From: Polaromonas sp. CG_9.7
GTDB lineage: Bacteria > Pseudomonadota > Gammaproteobacteria > Burkholderiales > Burkholderiaceae_C
NCBI RefSeq assembly: GCF_015752205.1
Contig: NZ_JADOVG010000002.1
Location: forward strand, 186,001-250,000
DNA: 64,000 nt
Direction of reading: 5' to 3'
A program made the position numbers and the translations under genes. Shown piece by piece: positions 56,749-64,000 of the stretch. Within the stretch, counting starts at the first letter, position 1. Each line of letters starts with the position of its first letter. The notes below the pieces were generated by a model, which saw only the letters and a list, made by a program, of their open reading frames with translations, was not told the DNA's origin and made no database searches.

Positions 56749-57927
56749 ATGAGTATCGAAATGATTGAAATCACTGAATTTAACCAAGGCACGCAGATCA
56801 AGGTGATTGGCGTCGGCGGCGGTGGCGGCAATGCCGTCGGCCACATGATCCAGTGCGGCGTGCAGGGCGTTGAATTCATCTGCGCCAACACCGACGCGCA
56901 AGCGCTTAACCGCGGCACCGCGCACAAGAACATCCAGCTGGGCGCCAGCGGACTTGGCGCCGGCAGCAAGCCTGAAAAAGGCCGCGAAGCCGCCGAACTC
57001 GCCGTGGACGACATCCGCGATGCCATCAGCGGTGCGCACATGCTGTTCATCACCGCTGGCATGGGCGGCGGCACTGGCACGGGTGCAGCGCCCGTGATCG
57101 CCCGCGTGGCCAAAGAAATGGGCATTCTGACGGTCGGCGTCGTGACCAAGCCCTTCGACTTCGAGGGGGGCCGGCGCATGACCAATGCCGACCTCGGCCT
57201 GGCCGAGCTGGAGGCCAATGTCGATTCGCTGATTGTCGTGCTGAATGAAAAGCTGCTTGAAGTGCTGGGCGACGACGTGACGCAGGACGAAGCCTTTGCG
57301 CATGCCAACGACGTGCTGAAAAACGCTGTTGGTGGCATTGCCGAGATCATCAATGTTCCCGGCCACGTCAACGTCGACTTCGAGGATGTGCGCACCGTGA
57401 TGGGCGAGCCCGGCAAGGCGATGATGGGAACGGCCCGGGCCAACGGCCCCGACCGCGCCCGCATCGCTGCCGAGCAGGCCGTGGCCTGCCCACTGCTCGA
57501 AGGCATCGACCTGTCGGGCGCCAAGGGCGTGCTGGTGCTGATTTCGGCCGCCAAGGGCTCGCTCAAGCTGAACGAGTCCAAGCTGGCCATGAACACCGTG
57601 CGCGCCTACGCTTCGCCCGATGCGCATGTCATCTACGGCACTGCCTACGACGACGAGCTGGGTGATGACATCCGCGTCACCGTGGTGGCGACCGGCCTGA
57701 GCCGCCAGGAAGTGCGCAGCAATGTTGCGCCGTTGCAGGTGCTGCGTGGTGCCGGCCAGAATGCGGGCGGCCCGCAGGGTCTGAAGCAGCCCGACTACGG
57801 CAACATGGCCGTTCCCAGCGTGTGGCGCACCAACCGCACACAGGCGGCGGCCAAAGTCGATGCGCTGGCATCTGGGGGCATGGACGACTTCGAGATTCCT
57901 GCCTTCTTGCGCCGTCAGGCAGACTGA
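56749..57927 (+). CDS. ftsZ: Cell division protein FtsZ
   Basis: Tubulin-like GTPase that forms the Z ring. The 392-residue protein has GVGGGGGNAVGHMI, the tubulin signature GGGTGTGAAPVIA and the T7 loop NVDFEDVRTVM with catalytic aspartates. The C-terminal conserved peptide DDFEIPAFLRRQAD, which binds FtsA and MinC, is intact after a variable linker of about 60 residues. It starts at ATG 56749 behind AGGAGG, the best ribosome site in the cluster, in keeping with its high abundance. Confidence 0.97.
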   Translation: MSIEMIEITEFNQGTQIKVIGVGGGGGNAVGHMIQCGVQGVEFICANTDAQALNRGTAHKNIQLGASGLGAGSKPEKGREAAELAVDDIRDAISGAHMLFITAGMGGGTGTGAAPVIARVAKEMGILTVGVVTKPFDFEGGRRMTNADLGLAELEANVDSLIVVLNEKLLEVLGDDVTQDEAFAHANDVLKNAVGGIAEIINVPGHVNVDFEDVRTVMGEPGKAMMGTARANGPDRARIAAEQAVACPLLEGIDLSGAKGVLVLISAAKGSLKLNESKLAMNTVRAYASPDAHVIYGTAYDDELGDDIRVTVVATGLSRQEVRSNVAPLQVLRGAGQNAGGPQGLKQPDYGNMAVPSVWRTNRTQAAAKVDALASGGMDDFEIPAFLRRQAD

Positions 57928-58078
57928 TCCTGCCTGTAACTGTACCGGCCTGCCACGGCGACAGGCCGGCACCGCATGGCCTGCTTTATGGCGTGCCATG
58001 CCTGCTGCACGCCAGCATGCCGTGTGGGCTTGACGGGCTCCGCCATGGCGCTGCGTGCCTGGCAATTTAAAATAAGAC

Positions 58079-59002
58079 ATGCTCGCTCAAAGAACCCTCA
58101 AATCACTGACCCGGGCGGTCGGCGTCGGGCTGCACAGCGGCCAGCGGGTCGAGTTGACCCTGCGGCCGGCACCACCCGACAGCGGCATCGTGTTCCGGCG
58201 TGTTGACCTGCCGCAACCGGTGGACATCGCCATCTCGCCCGAAGCCGTCACCGACACCCGGCTGGCGTCGACTATTTCCAGCGGTAGCGCCAAGGTGCTG
58301 ACGGTCGAGCACCTGATGTCGGCCTGCGCCGGGCTGGGCATTGACAACCTGGTCATCGACATCACTGCCGAGGAGGTGCCGATCCTGGACGGCTCGGCGT
58401 CGTCGTTTGTATTCCTGCTGCAATCCGCCGGCATTGCCTTGCAGCCGGCGCCCAAGCGCTTCGTGCGCATCCTCAAGCCGGTCGAGGTCCGCGAAGGCGA
58501 GGGTCCAAATGTGAAATGGGCGCGGCTGAGTCCCTATGAAGGCTACAAACTGAGCTTCGAGATCGACTTTGACCACCCGGCTGTCGATTCGACCGGTCAG
58601 CGCGTCGAGTTCGACATGGGCAGCGGCGCCTACAGCCGCGACATTGCCCGCGCGCGCACCTTCGGTTTCACCAAGGATGTCGAGATGATGCGGGCCAACG
58701 GCCTGGCGCTGGGGGGTGGGCTCGACAATGCCATCGTCATGGACGACTACAAGGTTTTGAACAGCGAAGGGCTACGCTACAACGACGAATTCGTCAAGCA
58801 CAAGATCCTCGACGCCATGGGTGACCTGTACTTGCTGGGCAAGCCGCTGCTGGCCGCCTACAGCGCTTTTCGCTCGGGCCATGCCATGAACAACAAGCTG
58901 CTGCGCGAGTTGCTGGCGCAGCCTGAAGCCTATGAAATCGTCACGTTTGACGACGAAAAAAGCGCACCCAAGGGTTTTGCCACCCTGGCGCGGGCCTGGT
59001 AA
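58079..59002 (+). CDS. lpxC: UDP-3-O-acyl-GlcNAc deacetylase LpxC
   Basis: Zinc amidase for the committed step of lipid A synthesis. The 307-residue protein (E. coli 305) has [17 protein letters not shown], the zinc histidine in [31 protein letters not shown], and the second zinc site [16 protein letters not shown] with the histidine and aspartate. [13 protein letters not shown] holds the general acid histidine. It lies 151 bp after ftsZ; the gap carries a GC-rich hairpin (57945-57969) with no T-run. Confidence 0.97.
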   Translation: MLAQRTLKSLTRAVGVGLHSGQRVELTLRPAPPDSGIVFRRVDLPQPVDIAISPEAVTDTRLASTISSGSAKVLTVEHLMSACAGLGIDNLVIDITAEEVPILDGSASSFVFLLQSAGIALQPAPKRFVRILKPVEVREGEGPNVKWARLSPYEGYKLSFEIDFDHPAVDSTGQRVEFDMGSGAYSRDIARARTFGFTKDVEMMRANGLALGGGLDNAIVMDDYKVLNSEGLRYNDEFVKHKILDAMGDLYLLGKPLLAAYSAFRSGHAMNNKLLRELLAQPEAYEIVTFDDEKSAPKGFATLARAW

Positions 59003-59035
59003 GGCCGTGTCGCGCGAACGGCAGGAAGCCTGATC

Positions 59036-59212
59036 ATGGTGGTGTTCCGTTTGATGATTTTGCTGGCGCTGCTGGCTTCTGCCGTGTCATTTGTGCTGTA
59101 CGCCATCACCTCACAAGTGCGGTTTCGGCGTCAGGGGCTGAACATCCTGAAATGGACCCTTGTTGCCGCTTTCGGATTTTTTGCGGTGCTTATCATGGAT
59201 CGGGTCGGTTAG
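59036..59212 (+). CDS. Small conserved-looking two-helix membrane protein downstream of lpxC
   Basis: A 58-residue frame starting MVVFRLMILLALLASAVSFVLY, with a second hydrophobic segment near WTLVAAFGFFAVLIMD. A basic loop (SQVRFRRQG) lies between, so both ends probably face the periplasm or both the cytoplasm. It follows lpxC by 33 bp with GGCAGGAAG upstream. Small proteins of this layout follow lpxC in other beta-proteobacteria as I recall them. It was too short for the ORF list. No function is known. It converges on ruvC with only 4 bp between. Confidence 0.65.
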   Translation: MVVFRLMILLALLASAVSFVLYAITSQVRFRRQGLNILKWTLVAAFGFFAVLIMDRVG

Positions 59213-59216
59213 CCGG

Positions 59217-59765
59217 TCAGCGGCTGCGTCCGGCGCGGTAATGGCCGCCCATCTTGCCGCTGGCTTCACTGGCCTGCGCCAGCCGCGCCATTGCCGCACC
59301 CACATGCGCATGCGTGATGGCCAGCCCCAGGGCGTCGGCGGCATCCTTGCCCGGCAGCGACGGCAGCTTCAAGAGGCGCATGACCATTTCCTGGACTTCC
59401 GCCTTGCCGGCCTTGCCGTAGCCGGCGACGGCCTTTTTCATCTGCAGCGCGGTGTATTCGGCCACCGGCAGGTCGCTTGACACCAGCGCCGTGATGCATG
59501 CGCCGCGTGCCTGGCCCAGCAGCAGCGTGGCCTGCGGGTTGACGTTCACAAACACAATCTCGACCGACGCGGATTCGGGCTGATAGCGCTGCACCACCTC
59601 GCGAACGCCGTCGAACAGCACCTTCAGCCGGCCCGGCAAGTCCTTTTTGTCCAGGTGCGCGGTCTTGATGGTGCCGCTGGCGATGTAGCGCAGGTGCGGG
59701 CCGTCCATGTCCACCACGCCAAAGCCCGTGATCAACAAACCCGGATCGATTCCCAATATATGCAT
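59217..59765 (-). CDS. ruvC: Holliday junction endonuclease RuvC
   Basis: Cuts Holliday junctions in recombination, acting as a dimer with RuvAB. The 182-residue protein (E. coli 173) opens [19 protein letters not shown] with the first catalytic aspartate, has the glutamate in [10 protein letters not shown] and the two aspartates in [16 protein letters not shown]. All four catalytic residues are present. The start ATG directly follows the tail of a dispersed palindrome. ruvA and ruvB are not in the window. Confidence 0.96.
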   Translation of the reverse strand: MHILGIDPGLLITGFGVVDMDGPHLRYIASGTIKTAHLDKKDLPGRLKVLFDGVREVVQRYQPESASVEIVFVNVNPQATLLLGQARGACITALVSSDLPVAEYTALQMKKAVAGYGKAGKAEVQEMVMRLLKLPSLPGKDAADALGLAITHAHVGAAMARLAQASEASGKMGGHYRAGRSR

Positions 59766-59825
59766 TGCTATGATTAAAGTAGCTGCTTATGCAGGCTGGT
59801 ATTGCGCAAAGGCAAGAAATGACTC
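59762..59825 (-). repeat. Dispersed palindromic element, copy 10 (upstream of ruvC)
   Basis: Read on the minus strand: CCTTTGCGCAATACCAGCCT, then GCATAAGCAGCTACTTTAAT and CATAGCA, ending at the ruvC start codon. It matches copy 1 through core, right arm and tail. It must be part of the ruvC leader. Confidence 0.75.
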
Positions 59826-59847
59826 GTAAAATATGAAAAGCAGGCGC

Positions 59848-60597
59848 TCATGGCAGTTCTACCCCGCCCATGCGCGCTGCAATGGTCCGGGCGCGCGAGG
59901 CCAGGTAGCCCGAGCCGGTGTGGGTTTCAAAATACTTCGGCCGGGGCAGCATCACCGCCAGCCGGGCCGATTCGATGGCGCTCAGGCGTGCGGCCGACTT
60001 GCGGTAATAGTGCTGGGCAGCGGCTTCGGCGCCAAAAACGCCTTCGCCCCATTCGACGTTGTTCAGGTAAATCTCCAGAATGCGCTGCTTGCTCAGCAGC
60101 GCTTCGAGCATCAGCGTCAGCAGCAACTCCTGTCCCTTACGCAGCAGCGTGCGTTCGCCTGACAGGAACAGGTTCTTGGCGAGTTGCTGGGTGATGGTCG
60201 AGCCACCGACGATTTTGGGTGGCTTGGCCAGCGGTGCGTTCGACTTGCCCTGCGCTTGTCGGCTGAGGGCTTGCGCGGCACGTTCCTCAGCCTGGGCGTT
60301 TTTCTCCCAGGCCTTTTCCAGCGCGTCCATGTCGAGGCCCTCGTGAAGCACAAAACTGGCGTCTTCCGAGGCAATGATGGCGCGCTTGAGGTGGCTTGAG
60401 ATTTGTTCGTACGGCACCCACTGCTGGCGCCATGCAAGCGTGCCGGTGTTGCGGGCCACATTCCACGCTTCAGAACGCTGGAAGGCGGTCGATTCCGGGT
60501 CGACAAATCGCATCAGCGCAATGCGCCCCGCAAAATACAGCTGCAGCGCCAGGCCTGCCAGCAAGGCCAGGAGCAGCAAGCGACCAAAGGCCTTCAT
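59848..60597 (-). CDS. mtgA: Monofunctional biosynthetic peptidoglycan transglycosylase MtgA
   Basis: Polymerises glycan strands from lipid II. The 249-residue GT51 enzyme has one N-terminal membrane helix ([16 protein letters not shown]). Motif 1 is [12 protein letters not shown] with the catalytic glutamate, motif 2 is [20 protein letters not shown], and motif 3 starts [13 protein letters not shown]. An insert rich in Ala, Gln and Arg lies between motifs 1 and 2. ATG 60597 (MKAFGRL) is used over ATG 60606. E. coli MtgA has 242 residues. Confidence 0.94.
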   Translation of the reverse strand: MKAFGRLLLLALLAGLALQLYFAGRIALMRFVDPESTAFQRSEAWNVARNTGTLAWRQQWVPYEQISSHLKRAIIASEDASFVLHEGLDMDALEKAWEKNAQAEERAAQALSRQAQGKSNAPLAKPPKIVGGSTITQQLAKNLFLSGERTLLRKGQELLLTLMLEALLSKQRILEIYLNNVEWGEGVFGAEAAAQHYYRKSAARLSAIESARLAVMLPRPKYFETHTGSGYLASRARTIAARMGGVELP

Positions 60598-60753
60598 GCC
60601 CACCATACCGGCTTGCCGGCGTGGGCAGGTGTGACTCTGCCGTCTTCCACTGGGTTGTCCGGCGCCGGGCCATGCGCTGCGCTTGCGGGATTGCGGGTCA
60701 AGGGGGTGTCTTTTTCATGCGAATATTTTTCAATGCAGGCGATGTACCCAGGC

Positions 60754-61686
60754 TTAGCGATCCGTCAGCTTTGTTTCCAGGCTGTCATCACGCCCGAAAT
60801 TGAAGCTTGATACCACCACGATCTGGTCGGCCTTGCCGCGCATGGCTTCGCTGAACGGCTCGAAAGGCCCGCTGCCCTGCACCAGGCTTTGCGCCCAGCG
60901 GTCGAGCGTCGGGTTGCCCGAACTTTGCACCACCTCGGTCGTCAGCACCTGGCCGTCGGCATTGACCGTCATTGTCATGGTCAACTCGCCATAGAGTTTT
61001 TTCCCCGCCCGCTGCGGAAAGTTCAGCGTGCCCTTTTTCTCGATTTTCCGGCGCATGGCGTCGTAATAGACCGCATAAACCGCCTCGCGGGTCGAAGGGC
61101 TGATGTAGCGGCGGGACGGCTGTGCGCCGTCTTCATTGATGCTTTTTTCAATTTCAGCGAGCAGCTTGACCAGTTGCCGGCGCTTTTCTTCCTGCTCGGT
61201 TTGTGCACGCAGGCTGGACGGCACGCTCAAGTCGGGCGGTGGCAGCGCAGCCAGTTCATTGCGTGTCTGCAGCAGCAAATCTTTTTGCTGTTCCTTGAGC
61301 GAGCGAACCTGGCGCTGTTCATTTGCGTCTTCCTGCGCGTCGCCGTTTTTTTCCACCACCGAAGGCGGCAGCGGCGACGTTGGCCGGCCGCTGTCAAGCA
61401 TGCCGCCGCCCGCCAGCGACGCTTGCGCAATGGCTTTGGCGTTCGCCTCGGGCGTGTCGCTCGACTTGGCATTGACCAGAATGACTTCAAGCGGCGTGTC
61501 CTGGAACACGCGGTTGAAGCGTTCCGGATCGACAATCCGCACGGCCAGCAGCGCAGCGTGCGCGGCCAGCGAAATACCCAGCGCCACCTGCAAAGTGCTG
61601 GGCGATCTGAATTTCCCCAGCCGTCGGTCAGGTTTCTGCATGAAGGCGCGCTGCCAGGTGCCGGTCATCGGTGGCGCGCTGGACAT
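60754..61686 (-). CDS. TonB-like energy transducer
   Basis: A 310-residue protein with an N-terminal cytoplasmic tail, one membrane helix (TLQVALGISLAAHAALLAV) that keeps the Ser and His of TonB (S-x3-H), a long periplasmic linker rich in Gln, Glu and Leu predicted helical (about residues 95-185), and a TonB C-terminal domain (LTMTMTVNADGQVLTTEVVQSSGNPTLDRWA in pieces). exbB and exbD are not adjacent. It is unlike classical proline-rich TonB, so it may serve a private function. Start 61686 lies 10 bp after the RNB gene stop, so the two are probably co-translated. Confidence 0.8.
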   Translation of the reverse strand: MSSAPPMTGTWQRAFMQKPDRRLGKFRSPSTLQVALGISLAAHAALLAVRIVDPERFNRVFQDTPLEVILVNAKSSDTPEANAKAIAQASLAGGGMLDSGRPTSPLPPSVVEKNGDAQEDANEQRQVRSLKEQQKDLLLQTRNELAALPPPDLSVPSSLRAQTEQEEKRRQLVKLLAEIEKSINEDGAQPSRRYISPSTREAVYAVYYDAMRRKIEKKGTLNFPQRAGKKLYGELTMTMTVNADGQVLTTEVVQSSGNPTLDRWAQSLVQGSGPFEPFSEAMRGKADQIVVVSSFNFGRDDSLETKLTDR

Positions 61687-61696
61687 CTGGGCGGCT

Positions 61697-63778
61697 TCAG
61701 GCGGCCGCAGCGGGAGCCGGCTCGGCATCTGCTGGTGCTTCGTCCATGTCAACAGCAATCGAAATCGGTCCGGCGGCGATTTCATCTTCGCCATCTTCTG
61801 CGTCTTCGCCAGCGTCGCTGTGCTGCGCTTCGGCCGAAGCCTCGGCAACCGTGTCAAGCCGTTCAATGACCGTGCCCGCAACGTCCAGCGTGATCTCGTC
61901 AATCGCGCCGAGCCTGATGCGCACCCGGGCGCCGCGCGGCAGGCCTTGCGCACCCAGGGCGGCCAGCACCAGCGGGAGATCGTCGGCACGCACCAGGTTG
62001 TCCTTGAAGCTGGTGGCTGTCAGTTCGGTGATGCCGTTTTGCTGCAGGTATTTCAGCGTCCAGTAGCGTTCGATGCCCGACTGGAAGCCGTTGTAGGCGC
62101 TGTAGGCCGCGTCAAAGCACGAAATCACCGAGAACAAATCGGCATCCTTGGGCTTGAAGGGTGCGACCAGCGCAGCGCTGCGGCCGTGTTTGGTGACGGC
62201 AATGATCTGCCACTGGTTCACCAGGTCGGTGTAGCGGCGCAGCGGCGAGGTGCTCCAGGCATAGCTTTTCACGCCGAGGCCGGCATGCGGCAGCGCCTTG
62301 GTGCCCATGCGCACCTTCACGCCGGGCGCCATGCTGGCCTGGCTGCGGTAAATGCCCGGAACGCCATGCTCGGCCAGCCACTGGCCCCAGGTGCTGTTGG
62401 CCAGGATCATGGCCTCGGCGACGATCAAATCGAGCGGTGCGCCGCGCTGGCGCGTGCCGATGCTGACCGCCTCGTCGCCCTGCGGCTCGCCGCCTGTCGG
62501 GTTGTCGAGCTTGAAGTTGTAGTCGGGCCGGTTGAAGTTCTCGGGCTTGCCGCGAGCGATCTCACGCTGGCCTTTCAGGTGCCGTGCCAGGCGGTGCAAA
62601 AAGGTCATTTCCACGCCCCATGGCACATCGACCGGCGAGGTCAGTTGCGCCGCTTCAAAGAACGCTTCGTTGAAAACGTTGTCGAGCGCGTCGTGGCGCA
62701 GGTTGCTGACGATGGGCACTTGCTCCAGCCGGGTCACGCTGGAAGTGATGTCCAGCGTAGTTTCGTCCATCGTGATGTAGAGCGACAGGGCAGGGCAGTT
62801 GCGGCCTTCCTGCAGTGTGTAGGCCTGCACGATCTCGTCGGGCAGCATGGTCAGCTTGTAGCCCGGCATGTACACGGTGGACATGCGTGCGCGGCCCACG
62901 GCATCGATCGGGCTGCCCGGCAGCACCGCCAAGCCGGGCGCTGCAATGTGAACGCCCAGCGTGACCGTGCCGCTGCCCATACCTTGAACAGACAGCGCAT
63001 CGTCGATCTCGGTGGTGCTGGAGTCGTCGATGGAAAACGCGCGCACGTCGGCCAGTGGCAGCTCGTCCTTGACAGGCGGCGCCTGCAGTTCCGCAAAGCG
63101 CGTGCCTTTGGGGAAGTTCTCGAACAAAAAGCGCTTCCAGTGGAACTGGTAGGGCGACGCAATGGCGCCGGCTTTTTGCAGCAGGTCGAGCGGCGCGGTA
63201 TGCGTGGCGCGCGAGGCATCGACCACCGCCTTGTATTCGGCGCTGTTCTTGTCGGGCTTGAAGAGGATTTTGTAGAGTTGCTCGCGGATTGGCGCCGGAC
63301 ACTGGCCCTGGCCCAGTTCCTCTGCCCAGCTGGCGATTTGCGCGGTGATCTGCTTTTTCTTCTCGATGGCGGCCAGCGCCTGTTGCAGGATTTCGGGCGG
63401 CGCTTTTTTGAAGCGGCCCTTGCCGGCGCGGCGGAAGTAATGCGGTGCGTCATACAGGCGAAACAGGGCGGCGGCCTGCTGCTCGGCCGACGCCGGCTTG
63501 GACGCGTCGGCGCTGAAATAGTCGCGCGCCAGTTCGGCAAAGCCGAATTCCTCGTCGCTGGCAAATTCCCAGGCCAGGTCCAGGTCGATTTCTTCAACCA
63601 GGCGCTGGCCGGCGGCAATGAACTCGGCCGGTGCGGGTTTTTCAAACTTCAGCAGCGCATTTGCCGCCTTGACCTTGACGCGCTTGCCCGAGTCCAGCTC
63701 GACCTGCAGCGAGGTGTCCGCTTCCGACAAAATCCGGCCGGCCAGGAACTTGCCGGTTTCTTCAAACAATACAAACAC
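61697..63778 (-). CDS. RNB-domain exoribonuclease (RNase II/R family)
   Basis: A 693-residue 3'-5' exoribonuclease. The RNB domain occupies about residues 240-560. Its active site reads AFSIDDSSTTEIDDALSV, aligned with D201, D207, D209 and D210 of E. coli RNase II, where the second is glutamate here. HIAAPG, RARMSTVYMPGYKLTMLPDEI and STSPLRRYTDLVNQWQI are also family-like. The N-terminal cold-shock domains are not obvious, and the C-terminal part ends in an acidic, alanine-rich tail. It is closer to a proteobacterial VacB-like subgroup than to rnr. It is 10 bp upstream of the TonB-like gene. Confidence 0.88.
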   Translation of the reverse strand: MFVLFEETGKFLAGRILSEADTSLQVELDSGKRVKVKAANALLKFEKPAPAEFIAAGQRLVEEIDLDLAWEFASDEEFGFAELARDYFSADASKPASAEQQAAALFRLYDAPHYFRRAGKGRFKKAPPEILQQALAAIEKKKQITAQIASWAEELGQGQCPAPIREQLYKILFKPDKNSAEYKAVVDASRATHTAPLDLLQKAGAIASPYQFHWKRFLFENFPKGTRFAELQAPPVKDELPLADVRAFSIDDSSTTEIDDALSVQGMGSGTVTLGVHIAAPGLAVLPGSPIDAVGRARMSTVYMPGYKLTMLPDEIVQAYTLQEGRNCPALSLYITMDETTLDITSSVTRLEQVPIVSNLRHDALDNVFNEAFFEAAQLTSPVDVPWGVEMTFLHRLARHLKGQREIARGKPENFNRPDYNFKLDNPTGGEPQGDEAVSIGTRQRGAPLDLIVAEAMILANSTWGQWLAEHGVPGIYRSQASMAPGVKVRMGTKALPHAGLGVKSYAWSTSPLRRYTDLVNQWQIIAVTKHGRSAALVAPFKPKDADLFSVISCFDAAYSAYNGFQSGIERYWTLKYLQQNGITELTATSFKDNLVRADDLPLVLAALGAQGLPRGARVRIRLGAIDEITLDVAGTVIERLDTVAEASAEAQHSDAGEDAEDGEDEIAAGPISIAVDMDEAPADAEPAPAAAA

Positions 63779-63884
63779 AACGAAATCCTTTGGCCTGGGG
63801 GTGCGGGGTCACGGCCCTTGCGGGACAGCCTGCTAGTGTAATCAGGCAGCGCCTGGCCCCAAACCAACGGGTGCTGGCTTCAGG

Positions 63885-64000
63885 TCAGGTCCAGGAAGTT
63901 CAGGATGGCGGGCAAATGGACATCGAAGTCGCTCAGCGCATGGTCGCCGCCTTCAAGCAAGCGCAGTTGGGCGCCCGCATAGCGCACCGCCATCTCGCGC
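63885..64000 (-). CDS. YqiA/YcfP-like esterase, C-terminal fragment
   Basis: Only the last 38 residues are in the window, reading from the edge and ending ...GGDHALSDFDVHLPAILNFLDLT. GGDHALSDF holds the catalytic histidine seen in YqiA and related alpha/beta hydrolases. The stop is at 63885. The gap to the RNB gene is 106 bp. Everything upstream is outside the window. Confidence 0.7.

Noticed and set aside
57945..57969. Terminator between ftsZ and lpxC
   Set aside because: CCGGCCTG pairs with CAGGCCGG, but there is no T-run, so intrinsic termination is unlikely.
61136..63841. A 901-codon open frame on the plus strand
   Set aside because: It is antisense to the TonB-like and RNB genes, whose domains are clear. 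Long antisense frames arise from GC-rich codon use; the product is low-complexity with no family features.

Overview
This window is a stretch of ordinary chromosome from a high-GC betaproteobacterium. Gene order, protein sequences and a characteristic dispersed repeat point to Burkholderiales, family Comamonadaceae, most likely Polaromonas or a close relative. That is an inference from recognition; no search was run. There is no prophage, IS element, CRISPR array, tRNA or rRNA gene.

Layout. 1-10.3 kb holds metabolic and envelope genes: a cardiolipin synthase fragment, a PHB phasin, two hotdog thioesterases, the CCA-adding enzyme, a GST, an NDUFA9-like reductase, an MgtC protein, an Atm1-type ABC exporter and a HypT-like LysR regulator. 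10.7-13.9 kb is a complete glutamate/aspartate ABC importer, gltIJKL. 14.2-17.7 kb has rnk and a TRAP dicarboxylate-type transporter. 17.9-24.7 kb has pyrC, a DUF3025 gene, htpX, a ProQ/FinO RNA chaperone, a large FAD oxidoreductase and a cysteine synthase. The RNase P RNA gene rnpB lies at 24.73-25.06 kb. 25.1-31.9 kb carries regulators and accessory metabolism: a cysteine-free Rrf2 protein, NhaR, an orphan amino-acid binding lipoprotein, a NUDIX/metallo-beta-lactamase fusion, and D(-)-tartrate dehydratase with a divergent LysR gene. 32-35.9 kb is dapF-DUF484-xerC-rlmI. 36.1-40.1 kb is a COG0523 metal-chaperone GTPase, a one-cysteine DksA and an unusual STAS protein. 40.8-59.2 kb is the whole division and cell wall (dcw) cluster from mraZ to lpxC, nearly every junction overlapping. 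59.2-64 kb, on the minus strand, has ruvC, mtgA, a TonB-like protein, an RNase II-family enzyme and the end of a YqiA-like esterase.

How the genes work together. The dcw cluster makes lipid II (murE, murF, mraY, murD, murG, murC, ddl), builds the septum (ftsL, ftsI, ftsW, ftsQ, ftsA, ftsZ) and begins lipid A synthesis (lpxC). dapF supplies the meso-diaminopimelate that MurE adds, and mtgA adds glycan polymerisation. Many other genes concern uptake of amino and organic acids (glt, TRAP, tartrate) and their LysR regulators.

The most interesting signal outside the genes is a family of imperfect palindromes of about 50-65 bp, at least ten copies in 64 kb. Copies lie between genes and also inside open reading frames (dapF, rlmI, murG, DUF3025, NUDIX/MBL) without breaking the frame, much as Rickettsia palindromic elements do. 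Other points worth a look are phased direct repeats at the mraZ start, an AT-rich 0.78 kb gap before dcw, a 13-copy hexanucleotide repeat in proQ, and regulators that have lost cysteine ligands.
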